From Celerinatantimonas diazotrophica (lineage in GTDB: Bacteria > Pseudomonadota > Gammaproteobacteria > Enterobacterales > Celerinatantimonadaceae): 64,000 nucleotides of DNA. How positions within the stretch are numbered: the stretch's first letter is position 1; each line of letters starts with the position of its first letter. The notes below the pieces were generated by a model that made no database searches, was not told the DNA's origin, and saw nothing but the letters and a program-made list of their open reading frames with translations. The position numbers and the translations under genes are program-made. The DNA is taken from positions 248,001 through 312,000 of the forward strand of contig NZ_SMGD01000011.1 in the NCBI RefSeq assembly GCF_004339545.1. Reading direction: 5' to 3'. Positions 21,759-30,446 of the stretch are shown in pieces.

Positions 21759-23528
21759 ATGGCAAACCCCGCCCCTTTACAAGATAAAGAAAAGACTCTT
21801 GAATTCGAACGTTGGCTCAAAAACCAAGCGAAAACGGTAAAAAAACCGCTTAATATCGCGATTATCATCGGTAGTATTAATGGTTTCTTTTTAATTGCGC
21901 AGTGCTGGATGTTAGCCCAGGTACTGAATGCGACGGCAATTGAGCACAAATCCATTCAAGCTGTCTGGGGATATTTAGCCTGTATGGTGGGTATCTTTGG
22001 TGTCCGTGCTCTGCTTAATTACGGCAACCAACGATTCACCTTTGAAGCGGCTGCGCGACTGCGCACCGATTTGCGAGCCCGTCTATTTAAACAGATAAAT
22101 CAATTAGGTCCCGCCTGGAGTCGTGAACAACGCTCCGGTGCTCGAGCCACCGAACTGGTCGATGGTGTCGAAGCACTTGAGAAGTATTTCAGTTTGTATC
22201 TACCACAGAGGCAATTAGCCATCATTATTCCTGTGGCCATTTTGGTGTTTGTTTTTCCATTTGATTGGATATCTGGACTGATTCTAGCCATAACGGCGCC
22301 GTTGTTACCGGTGTTTATGATCCTCATTGGCAGTCAAACAGAAAAGCTCAATCAGAAGCAGTGGCGCAGCCTGACGCGAATGGGAGCCCACTTTTTTGAC
22401 ATGATCGAAGGGCTGACAACACTTAAACTTTTTCATGCTGCCCAAAGAGAAGCCCGTTTTATCGGCCAAATAGCAGAAGATTATCGCTTGCAAACAATGA
22501 AAGTATTGCGAGTCGCTTTTCTGTCTTCGATGGTCTTAGAGTTTTTTGCGGCAATTAGTATTGCAATGGTGGCTGTGTATGTAGGGTTTCGCTTAATGGG
22601 AACGGATATCCATTACCTGAATGGCATTTTTGTCCTGTTACTGGCCCCAGAATTTTATCTGCCTTTGCGCAGTATGGGGACTCAGTTTCACGCGCGAATG
22701 GACGCACTGGGGGCTGTCGAACCCATCATCGAATTACTGAACACCCCCATACCTGCTGAGCATCATGGAAATATTGAACTGTGTCTCAACCAAGCTCCAG
22801 ACATTACCTTGTCGAATCTTGTGTTTGCCTATCCCAAGCGGGACCCTGTGATTCGCGACGTGAGCCTTAAGCTGCCAGCAGGCAGTCGCACGGCCATAAT
22901 TGGTGCCAGCGGGGCCGGAAAGTCGACATTGGGGCAATTGCTACTGGGTTTTTTAAGCCCGATACAAGGGGATATTATCATTAATACAACCCCGTTAACG
23001 CAGATTTCTCCGAACAGTTGGTATCAGCATGTGGCATGGCTGCCCCAGAACCCGACTTTATTTTATGGCACTATTGAAGAAAATATTGCCCTATCGCGCC
23101 GCCAGCACGGTCATGAGCAGGCGCTCCAACAAGCGCTGCGCGATGCACACGCGCTGGATTTTATTGAACAGTTGCCGCACGGCGTTCAAACGGTGCTCGG
23201 CGAGCACGGACAAGGGCTTTCTGGGGGGGAAATTCAGCGGATTGCCTTGGCTCGTGCTTTTTACAAGAATGCGCCGGTTGTTCTACTTGATGAACCCTCA
23301 GCCAGTTTAGATCCACAGAGTGAGCGGTTAATTACCGATGCGATTGCCCGACTGGCGGTTGGCCGAACGCTGCTCACTATTGCCCATCGATTGACCACAA
23401 TTGAGCAGAGTGACCAAATTGTGGTGCTTGAGGGAGGCAAAATCATCGAACAAGGCGCACCCGAGGAATTAATGTCCTTAAACGGCGCTTACGCGCAACG
23501 CTATCACGAGTATTGCAGGGCTGGATGA
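21759..23528 (+). CDS. cydD: Glutathione/cysteine ABC exporter subunit CydD
   Basis: One half of the heterodimeric CydDC exporter that moves reduced thiols to the periplasm and is needed for cytochrome bd assembly. The 589-residue chain has an N-terminal six-helix membrane domain and a C-terminal ATPase with Walker A GASGAGKST near residue 382, signature LSGGEIQRI and Walker B VVLLDEPSASLD. cydC follows with an ATGA overlap, so the two are translationally coupled. A cydAB operon lies immediately downstream. Confidence 0.95.
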   Translation: MANPAPLQDKEKTLEFERWLKNQAKTVKKPLNIAIIIGSINGFFLIAQCWMLAQVLNATAIEHKSIQAVWGYLACMVGIFGVRALLNYGNQRFTFEAAARLRTDLRARLFKQINQLGPAWSREQRSGARATELVDGVEALEKYFSLYLPQRQLAIIIPVAILVFVFPFDWISGLILAITAPLLPVFMILIGSQTEKLNQKQWRSLTRMGAHFFDMIEGLTTLKLFHAAQREARFIGQIAEDYRLQTMKVLRVAFLSSMVLEFFAAISIAMVAVYVGFRLMGTDIHYLNGIFVLLLAPEFYLPLRSMGTQFHARMDALGAVEPIIELLNTPIPAEHHGNIELCLNQAPDITLSNLVFAYPKRDPVIRDVSLKLPAGSRTAIIGASGAGKSTLGQLLLGFLSPIQGDIIINTTPLTQISPNSWYQHVAWLPQNPTLFYGTIEENIALSRRQHGHEQALQQALRDAHALDFIEQLPHGVQTVLGEHGQGLSGGEIQRIALARAFYKNAPVVLLDEPSASLDPQSERLITDAIARLAVGRTLLTIAHRLTTIEQSDQIVVLEGGKIIEQGAPEELMSLNGAYAQRYHEYCRAG

Positions 23529-25204
23529 TGAAACGAAGAAAAAATAGAGAACTCCGCTGGCTATTCGCGATCAGTCGTCCCTATCTGGGTTGGATGTTGG
23601 CTGGGATTTTACTCGCCACCACAGTGATTCTTGCTAATGTTGCCCTACTTGCGGTATCTGGCTGGTTTATCACCGCTATGGCCTTGAGTGGCCTGGGGGC
23701 TATCGTTGTCAATTATTTTACTCCAGCTGCTGCGATTCGAGGCTTGGCCATTTTGCGCACCGCTGGCCGATATTTTGAACGAATAGTGACCCATGAAGCG
23801 ACATTTCGACTACTGGCGGGGTTACGCCAATGGTTTTTTGAACGATTAGAACCCTTGGCTCCAGCACGGATTCAGCATTACCAAGGGGGAGATTTATTAA
23901 GCCGAATTAGTGCTGACATTGATAGCTTAGAAAATGCTTATTTGCGAATATTGACCCCCACCTTCGCTGCCTTGTTGGCGAGTTTTCTGATGATCCTGTT
24001 TCTGTGGTTTTGGAGCCCGGCAATTGCGTTGACCAACTTAATTGGTTTGCTGATGGTCGGCCTTGCTTTACCATGGGCCGCTCTGTATTTGGGCATCAAC
24101 AGCGGCCGGAATATCGTCAAAGCGAGGGCAGTTTTGCGCCAACGAATCAGTGAAACGGTCCGAGGGTTGGCTGAAATCACGCTCTATGGCAACCCACAGC
24201 AACGCATGATAACCCTTCAAGAGGAAAACGAAGCCCTAGTCATCCCCCAACGACAACAAAATCGCATTGATGCCAGTAGTACTGCGTTAACGGGACTGGT
24301 GAGTCAATTCACTTGGTTGGTGATGATTGTGATTGCCATCTATTTATTACAAAGTGGTCGACTCAATGGGCCAGAACTCGTTATGTTGGCTTTTTTTGGG
24401 ATGGCCAGCTTTGAGGCTGTGGCGACATTGCCCATCGCGTTTCGAGCATTAGGTGAAACATGGGGAGCTGCGAGTCGCATTCTGGATTTAGTTGATGCTG
24501 AGCCAGCAGTGACCGATCCACGCCATCCTAGCGCTGCGCCACAACAATTTGATATTCGCTTTGAGGCAGTGTGTTTCACCTACCCACAAACTAAACATCC
24601 GGCACTTCACGACATCAGCTTTTGCTTAAAACAGGGGCAAAAACTGGCGATTCAAGGCGCCAGTGGTTCTGGAAAAACCAGTGTGACACAATTATTACTT
24701 AAGTTTTGGGCGGCCGACAGTGGACAAATTACCATTGGTGGCACAGGACTCGAGGATTTAAAAGGTGACACGGTCCGTAAACTCTGCGCCGTTGTCTCGC
24801 AACATGTCCACTTATTTAATACCACGCTCGCGGCTAATTTATATCTCGCTAAACCCGATGCCACAGATGAAGAAGTACGCGAGGCTTGCCGGGCCGCAGC
24901 GATTCTTGATGATATCCAGGCTTTACCAGAAGGATTTAATACTGAGGTCGGAGAAGCCGCGACGCGTTTATCCGGTGGGCAAATTCGGCGTCTTGGTATT
25001 GCCAGAGCACTCCTTAAAGATGCACCTATTGTCATTTTAGATGAACCCACCGAAGGACTGGATGCGGGCACAGAACAACAAGTCATCCAAGCATTAGCTA
25101 AGCTATTGCAGGGGCGCACCGCCATCATCATTACTCACCGCCCGCAATTACTAACATTAGCCGATCATCACTTGCTCATCGATAAAGGAAGTATCGTCCC
25201 TTAA
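23525..25204 (+). CDS. cydC: Glutathione/cysteine ABC exporter subunit CydC
   Basis: The partner of CydD. The ATG at 23525 overlaps the cydD stop (ATGA); a second ATG follows at 23528. The 559 residues comprise a membrane domain with about six helices (KRRKNRELRWLFAISRP at the N-terminus) and an ATPase with Walker A GASGSGKTS near residue 378, signature LSGGQIRRL and Walker B IVILDEPTEGLD. The Thr at the eighth Walker A position is within the allowed GKT/S. Confidence 0.95.
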   Translation: MMKRRKNRELRWLFAISRPYLGWMLAGILLATTVILANVALLAVSGWFITAMALSGLGAIVVNYFTPAAAIRGLAILRTAGRYFERIVTHEATFRLLAGLRQWFFERLEPLAPARIQHYQGGDLLSRISADIDSLENAYLRILTPTFAALLASFLMILFLWFWSPAIALTNLIGLLMVGLALPWAALYLGINSGRNIVKARAVLRQRISETVRGLAEITLYGNPQQRMITLQEENEALVIPQRQQNRIDASSTALTGLVSQFTWLVMIVIAIYLLQSGRLNGPELVMLAFFGMASFEAVATLPIAFRALGETWGAASRILDLVDAEPAVTDPRHPSAAPQQFDIRFEAVCFTYPQTKHPALHDISFCLKQGQKLAIQGASGSGKTSVTQLLLKFWAADSGQITIGGTGLEDLKGDTVRKLCAVVSQHVHLFNTTLAANLYLAKPDATDEEVREACRAAAILDDIQALPEGFNTEVGEAATRLSGGQIRRLGIARALLKDAPIVILDEPTEGLDAGTEQQVIQALAKLLQGRTAIIITHRPQLLTLADHHLLIDKGSIVP

Positions 25205-25260
25205 ATTTCAATACGTTTACAGATGAACAAAAAAGAATCGATTCCATATTCTTATATTAG

Positions 25261-25346
25261 TAAAAGCTAAAGATGGATTGAATAAGCATCATAAGCGCGT
25301 CATAATATTAACAAGTTGTCGGGGAAAAGCTGCTCTAGCATCGAAC
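25261..25346 (+). repeat. Imperfect direct repeat, unit A
   Basis: It begins TAAAAGCTAAAGATGGATTG, with AAGCATCATAAG in the middle and CAAGTTGTCGGGGAAAA then GCTCTAGCATC near the end. Unit B starting at 25413 shares the same blocks in the same order, with point changes and small indels (roughly 70 percent by eye). Confidence 0.6.
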
Positions 25347-25412
25347 AAGGATCTATTGTACTTTAAGTTTCGATAAACCTTGAGATAAGCGAAATAAGTA
25401 ACCCCACCGCTT

Positions 25413-25498
25413 TAAAAGCTAAACATGGACTGACGAAGCACCACAAGATACGCCTGATACTAGCAAGTTGTAGGGAAAATAACCTGCTCTGGTTCAAA
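25413..25498 (+). repeat. Imperfect direct repeat, unit B
   Basis: It begins TAAAAGCTAAACATGGACTG, with AAGCACCACAAG and CAAGTTGTAGGGAAAA then CTGCTCTGG. Spacing from unit A is about 152 bp start to start. It ends a few bases before the terminator stem. Confidence 0.6.
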
Positions 25499-25505
25499 AA
25501 ATGCC

Positions 25506-25537
25506 AATAACTGCCTCATGACAGTTATTAATTTTTA
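25506..25537 (+). terminator. Terminator just upstream of cydA
   Basis: AATAACTG (25506-25513) pairs perfectly with CAGTTATT (25522-25529) around the loop CCTCATGA and is followed by AATTTTT. It sits only about 25 bp before the cydA start, downstream of the repeated units, as expected of an attenuator. Confidence 0.65.
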
Positions 25538-25555
25538 ACCGTCTGGAGAAATAGA

Positions 25556-27007
25556 ATGACAGACCCTTCCCTCATGATTGGCCTTGCCCGATTAGATTTT
25601 GGGTGGATTACGACAATGCACATAATCTACCCCCCATTAACGATTGGTTTGGCCGCTTTTTTATTTTTTAGTGAATGGCGTTGGCTCAAGACAAACCATG
25701 ACGAGTGGTATCGACTGACCCGTTTTTTTGAAAAGCTCTTCATCATCAATTTTGGTGCTGGTGTAGCCACGGGGATCACCATGGAAATGGCCTTTGGTAT
25801 CCTCTTTGGACCCTTTTCTCAAGCCGCCGGACCTTTTTTTGGCAATATTCTCGGTTACGAAACGATTACCGCGTTTATGTATGAAGCGGGTTTTATTGGA
25901 CTGATGATTTTTGGCTGGGGCAAAATCGGCAAGAAAATGCATCTTTTTGCCACGTTTAATGTAATGTTTTCTTCAATGCTATCGGCAATGTGGATTTTGG
26001 ATGCCAATTCCTGGATGCAAACACCGACAGGCGTTCACCTTGAAAAAGGGTTGTTTGTCGTTGATAGCTGGACAGATGCCATTTTTAACCCTAATTTTTT
26101 GACCGCATTCCCGCATATGCTCATCGCCTGCTTTGAGATTGGACTGTTTTTTGTAGCCAGTGTTTCCGCTTGGATGATTTATAAAAATCGCCACACTAAA
26201 CTGTTTATTCGCACATTGACCACCTCTTTGATGGCTTTAGTTATTGTTGCGCCTTTGCAAGTTTATATGGGAGATGCATTAGGACGAACCGTTGCTGAAT
26301 ATGACCCGGCAGCATTAGCTGCAATGGAAGGGCATTGGCATACATATAATGCAGATGGTAGCCCCAATACCAGCTGGAATATGCTCGCATGGCCGAATGA
26401 AGAGAAAGGAACAAACGATTTTCAAATTGCAATCCCACATGTTCTCAGTCTACTGGAAGATCATAAGTGGGTGAGTACTGTCCCCGGGCTGGATCAATTT
26501 AAGAAAGCAGACCGGCCACCCGTGCTCATCCCCTTCTACTCTTTTCGTATTATGGTGGTGGCCGGTATGGCGCTGATGTTATTGGCTTTCTGGGCACTCT
26601 ACTTACGCATTCGCGGACAGTTCTCAGCAACAAAGCTACAGCAGCATCGTTGGTTTCTGCGCGCTGTTATCTTAAGTTCTACGTTGCCTTATATCGCTGT
26701 TTGGACTGGCTGGTGGACGCGTGAAATTGCTCGTCAACCTTGGATTATTCACGGATTGATGCGTACCTCAGAAGGCGTGAGTCAAATGAGTATTACGGCA
26801 GAGATAATTTGGTTTATTGGTTTTGTGTTCTTTGACCTGCTTGTCTGGTTTGGCGCTTGGTACTTTTTTTCCAAAGTGATCCACAAAGGACCCGATATGA
26901 AAACAGCTGTTATCCATGGTGTTACTCCAGAGACGATGCATTTGGGGGATATGCCCGACGAAGAGGCCTCTGAAGGAAAACCTTTGTTTGTACGGCCTAC
27001 CGTCTAA
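25556..27007 (+). CDS. cydA: Cytochrome bd-type quinol oxidase subunit I
   Basis: Subunit I of the bd oxidase carries three hemes and oxidises quinol while reducing O2. The 483-residue protein has about nine helices. Probable heme ligands are His22, His187 and Met333, corresponding by position to His19, His186 and Met393 of E. coli. The segment between GDALGRTVAEYDP and PFYSFRIMV is short, so this is the short Q-loop (CioA-like) class rather than the 522-residue E. coli type. The GRQPW signature reads ARQPW here. cydB follows. Confidence 0.93.
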   Translation: MTDPSLMIGLARLDFGWITTMHIIYPPLTIGLAAFLFFSEWRWLKTNHDEWYRLTRFFEKLFIINFGAGVATGITMEMAFGILFGPFSQAAGPFFGNILGYETITAFMYEAGFIGLMIFGWGKIGKKMHLFATFNVMFSSMLSAMWILDANSWMQTPTGVHLEKGLFVVDSWTDAIFNPNFLTAFPHMLIACFEIGLFFVASVSAWMIYKNRHTKLFIRTLTTSLMALVIVAPLQVYMGDALGRTVAEYDPAALAAMEGHWHTYNADGSPNTSWNMLAWPNEEKGTNDFQIAIPHVLSLLEDHKWVSTVPGLDQFKKADRPPVLIPFYSFRIMVVAGMALMLLAFWALYLRIRGQFSATKLQQHRWFLRAVILSSTLPYIAVWTGWWTREIARQPWIIHGLMRTSEGVSQMSITAEIIWFIGFVFFDLLVWFGAWYFFSKVIHKGPDMKTAVIHGVTPETMHLGDMPDEEASEGKPLFVRPTV

Positions 27008-27030
27008 TCGACATAGAAGAGAATGTGAAT

Positions 27031-28083
27031 ATGCAACATATTATGAACATTACACACGACTACCAATGGATCACGCTGGTTTGGTGGATTTTAATTGGCT
27101 TGTTTGTCGTGATTTACATCATTCTTGATGGTTCCGATCTAGGAGCTGGCATTTATTCTTTATTTCACGCTGATAGTGAAGAAAAAGGTTCCATCATGGC
27201 CTCCATGGCGGGCACTTGGGATGCAAATGAAACCTGGCTGGTCGTAGTCGGAGGATCACTTTTTGGGACTTTTCCTATAGCTTATGGCTCACTGTTCCAC
27301 TATCTAATGATTCCGCTGATGTTGGTACTTTGGGGGATCATTATGCGGGCGGTATCTTTAGAATTCCATCACTACTCAGAGCGCAGTCGAGTCTATTGGG
27401 ATTGGGGATTTGGTCTGGGGAGCCTGATAGTCGCGTTTTTTGCTGGCGTCTCTTTAGGGGCATTTCTTCAGGGATTCCCCGTGTCGCAAACAACGGTGCC
27501 GACATTTACTGGTAGCTATCTAGCATTTCTCACCCCATTTAGTGTTTGGACTGGCGTGACCGCAACCATTGCTGCATCGTTAGCGGGTGGCGTCTATCTG
27601 CGGGCTCGTTTTGATCGGAAGAGTGATATTTACCATAAGGCACTCAAATGGACCAATGTGATGTTCTACCTAGCATTGTTGGCTATTCTCAGTACTGTTA
27701 TCTGGTCATTTATTCAGTTTCCATGGGCTCGAAATAAGTGGATTGGGCCTTATTGGTGGGCATTCGTGCTGGCTGGTGCTGTCGTTCTGTACGCCACCTG
27801 GGCGATGCGACATGCCTCACATCAAAAACGAGATGTAAGTGCAATGCTGTGGCTGGCTGTGATCGTATTCATTAATTTTGCAATTATGATGGTAACCATC
27901 TTCCCTTGGTTTGTACCTGATACCATGACAATATTTGATGCAGCAAATCCTTCAAATTCATCAGGTGCATTTACTTATACCATGCTTGTTTTTGTCCCTG
28001 TCATGCTTTGCTATAACTTCTATCAAGCATGGGTTTTCCGTGCTCGACTGAGTAAATTGGCAGGTTATGATAGCCACGCCTAG
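27031..28083 (+). CDS. cydB: Cytochrome bd-type quinol oxidase subunit II
   Basis: The membrane partner of CydA. The ATG at 27031 is chosen because the purine-rich GAAGAGA is about 9 nt upstream; an in-frame GTG at 27025 is too close. The 350 residues form eight or more helices, with the family block DGSDLGAGIYSLF near residue 34, GTWDANETWLVVVGG, and HYLMIPLMLVLWGIIMRAVSLEF. It ends with VFVPVMLCYNFYQAWVFRARLS. It lies 23 bp after cydA. Confidence 0.94.
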   Translation: MQHIMNITHDYQWITLVWWILIGLFVVIYIILDGSDLGAGIYSLFHADSEEKGSIMASMAGTWDANETWLVVVGGSLFGTFPIAYGSLFHYLMIPLMLVLWGIIMRAVSLEFHHYSERSRVYWDWGFGLGSLIVAFFAGVSLGAFLQGFPVSQTTVPTFTGSYLAFLTPFSVWTGVTATIAASLAGGVYLRARFDRKSDIYHKALKWTNVMFYLALLAILSTVIWSFIQFPWARNKWIGPYWWAFVLAGAVVLYATWAMRHASHQKRDVSAMLWLAVIVFINFAIMMVTIFPWFVPDTMTIFDAANPSNSSGAFTYTMLVFVPVMLCYNFYQAWVFRARLSKLAGYDSHA

Positions 28084-28107
28084 TGTCACTATTGAAGGAG
28101 GCCTTTG

Positions 28108-28350
28108 ATGAAGGCCGCCTTCAAATTTTCATCACCGAGTGTACAAGCTGTATGGCACCTAAAAGCCATGGGACTTTTTTTAATCGGTCCGGTCGCTGGG
28201 ATTATTCTTGTACAATGCATTTTTGGTCTACCTGCGTTCCTATGGTGGTCCGCTGGCGGTATGGGGGGATTCATGTTTACAATTTGGATGATCCTCGTTT
28301 TAAAGGAACGAGCCTTGATTATCAAGCAAACGAGACACAAATGTGCTTAA
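28108..28350 (+). CDS. Small two-helix membrane protein linked to cytochrome bd
   Basis: An 80-residue protein starting 24 bp after cydB, with AAGGAGG 6 nt before its ATG. It has two hydrophobic segments (about residues 20-40 and 44-65) and a basic C-terminus (RALIIKQTRHKCA). Position and topology resemble accessory proteins of bd oxidases, but it is longer than CydX (about 37 residues, one helix) and I do not see a clear family match. A reading frame on the same strand in another phase (28083-28364) has no such features and was set aside. Confidence 0.65.
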   Translation: MKAAFKFSSPSVQAVWHLKAMGLFLIGPVAGIILVQCIFGLPAFLWWSAGGMGGFMFTIWMILVLKERALIIKQTRHKCA

Positions 28351-28632
28351 TACAAGATGGATAAACCAATGCTTGTGAGTCACTCTGTTAGAATTTATAA
28401 ATTCATTCGTTGAAGAGCACTAATCACTGCTACATAAGCATATTGTCCGGTTAATTTGTAATAAAACCTATTTCAACCAACCTGTTCCAGCGATATCACA
28501 TAGCACTCCAAATCTGACAGAAACGTTAAAAAAAGCAGGTTAGGATGATGATCGGGTATACGAGTTTTTGAGGGTTATGATTTAGGACAAAGGCTGCTTG
28601 CACCCTATTTTCCAGCAGACCTAGAAAATGGG

Positions 28633-29694
28633 TTAAGTTAAATATCGAGCCCAATTCACCATATTACTGATAATATAATCAGTTTTTTTATCTGCTGGTA
28701 TACGATATTTATCAGACCACTCAGCCTCACGCTGTCTCTCTCGAATTTGTCGTGGCGTCAGGTCATATCGATCTCGAAATTGACTACTTAAATAATTGCT
28801 ATTAGGTATACCACATTTTAACGCAATTTCAGCAACACTACTTTTAGCATTAATTGGATCATGAAGGGCCTTAAAGCAGGCCGCTAACCGGTACTCTCGT
28901 ATGATGGAAGTCACCCCACCATCTTCTTTAAAGAGTCGATATAATGTCGATCGCGACATAAAAAATTGATTACAAATCGTATCAGCCGTTAGCGATAAAT
29001 TCCCAATATTCTCGTTTATATACTTTTTGATAGACGATTTTATATTGTCATCAATCGATTCAGAGACATCAAAGTCACTTTTCAAACAGAGTACATCCAA
29101 CATTGCAATTAAACTATCCGATATAACCGAAGATTCTTGAGCGCCTGCTGTTAATAGCTGCTTTTTTATACTGCTTATAAAGTCTTTGAATAACCGCTCA
29201 TGAATGCTGTGACGTTCAAAAATAGGTCCTGTTGCAACGGCCAAACGCGGGATATTTTCCAGCAACCACTGTCGAGGTAGGACAAAAATACTAGCTTTGG
29301 CATTTTCACTACAAACGGCCTCAACTGGTTGACTCAAATTAATGGCTGATATACCACCATTCTCAATAAAATGAGAATCGCCATTACGGGTACAATTATA
29401 CCCAGATTCAAATGTTTCCAGTAATATGTGGTCAGCTTCACTAAAATCTTTGTGGGTTTTATGACTACGCGTGTACTGTTGAGCAGCCATTGTGATTTCT
29501 GAAAAGAGGAACTTGCCAGAATTTATTTGCGTAAAAGATTGTTGCAGATTTTCAACAAAATTTGAAACAGGATAACATTCAAAATAAGGTGAAACACTCG
29601 CACGCCAGATTTCGAATATTTCTTCATTGTCACCAATATTATCCTGACTAACACTCACATAAGGAAGTATTATATTGCTTTGCTTTTCCATCAC
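28633..29694 (-). CDS. AraC-family transcriptional regulator
   Basis: A 353-residue regulator. The N-terminal about 220 residues resemble the AraC_binding_2 type seen in FeaR-like proteins (IWRASVSPYFECYPV near residue 29). The C-terminal HTH_18 domain (about 235-325) has FFMSRSTLYRLFKEDGG and IALKCGIPNSNYLSSQFRDRYDLTPRQIRE. No enzyme or transporter target lies adjacent; a 100-residue unknown gene is 13 bp upstream on the same strand, suggesting an operon. Confidence 0.85.
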   Translation of the reverse strand: MMEKQSNIILPYVSVSQDNIGDNEEIFEIWRASVSPYFECYPVSNFVENLQQSFTQINSGKFLFSEITMAAQQYTRSHKTHKDFSEADHILLETFESGYNCTRNGDSHFIENGGISAINLSQPVEAVCSENAKASIFVLPRQWLLENIPRLAVATGPIFERHSIHERLFKDFISSIKKQLLTAGAQESSVISDSLIAMLDVLCLKSDFDVSESIDDNIKSSIKKYINENIGNLSLTADTICNQFFMSRSTLYRLFKEDGGVTSIIREYRLAACFKALHDPINAKSSVAEIALKCGIPNSNYLSSQFRDRYDLTPRQIRERQREAEWSDKYRIPADKKTDYIISNMVNWARYLT

Positions 29695-29707
29695 TCACTT
29701 TCATGGA

Positions 29708-30010
29708 TCATAAGTCACCATTACGAATCATATTCGAGATAAAATCTATCTCGTCTTGATTCAATATGTCCTCTTTATAGGGTTTATCACTTTTCTTTAT
29801 CTCAGTGTAAATATAATTAATTAACTGACTCTTTTCAATATCAGAGAGCCAACTTAAACCAGATTCAAAAGTGGAAACGAGCAAATCGTATACTTGATCT
29901 TTTTCTAAACGATGCCAATTAAGTTGAATCCCTTTTGACTTAAGTTCATATACAACTGTTTTAACTAAAGCCTGGCTTGGAGTATTCGAGAAGCAGCTGC
30001 TTGTTGCCAT
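29708..30010 (-). CDS. Unknown small acidic protein upstream of an AraC regulator
   Basis: A 100-residue soluble, helix-rich protein with no recognised motif. The N-terminus is MATSSCFSNTPSQALVKTVV and the C-terminus QDEIDFISNMIRNGDL. It precedes the AraC-family gene by 13 bp on the same strand. It could be a co-regulator or an unrelated gene. Confidence rests on length, codon appearance and spacing. Confidence 0.5.
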   Translation of the reverse strand: MATSSCFSNTPSQALVKTVVYELKSKGIQLNWHRLEKDQVYDLLVSTFESGLSWLSDIEKSQLINYIYTEIKKSDKPYKEDILNQDEIDFISNMIRNGDL

Positions 30011-30446
30011 TATGTTTATACCCGCATTAAAAATAATTGAAAATCATATTTTTATGTTTTTCCACGAGCATTGTATACGACTATCAAACCAACTCGAAAC
30101 GCGACATTTAACATCGTTTCATAAAACATTTAATTTAAAGCCATCTTATAATGGTGGTAGTGGGAGCTCAACTTTGAATCACTTATATTGATAATATTAA
30201 TATTAACAAATAACTTTTCGAATACAATTAATGGCTTTTAAATAACCATTATTAATGACTGTTAACTCAATTATAACTCTCAAAAGGAACATGGATCAAC
30301 GATATTGAGCTCCATTTATAGGAATTAACTGCCATTATCAGCAGTAAATAAAAGAGTATATGACACTCCTACTCTACAAGTATTTCTTGCAGAGGCTAGT
30401 GAGACATGGAATTGGGCTGCTTAGCTTTCATGACACACTTAACCCT
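30011..30446. other. AT-rich intergenic region
   Basis: About 435 bp between a co-directional LysR gene and the 100-residue gene. It is AT-rich, with TATTGATAATATTAATATT near 30188. I see no gene, terminator or repeat. Confidence 0.5.

Larger units (their letters stand above)
25205..25555 (+). promoter_or_regulatory. cydA leader region with duplicated unit and terminator
   Basis: The 350-bp gap before cydA holds two related stretches of about 85 nt (25261-25346 and 25412-25498), a hairpin terminator (25506-25533) and the cydA ribosome site CTGGAGAA. Its size and internal order suggest a structured 5' leader controlling cydAB. No FNR or ArcA consensus was obvious. Confidence 0.45.

Noticed and set aside
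28083-28364. 93-codon plus-strand frame after cydB
   Set aside because: It overlaps the 80-aa frame that has a consensus ribosome site and two membrane helices; this one has neither.
28598-28636. Terminator hairpin for the AraC-family gene
   Set aside because: The stem has a bulge, no T run follows on the minus strand and it includes the stop codon; too weak to annotate.
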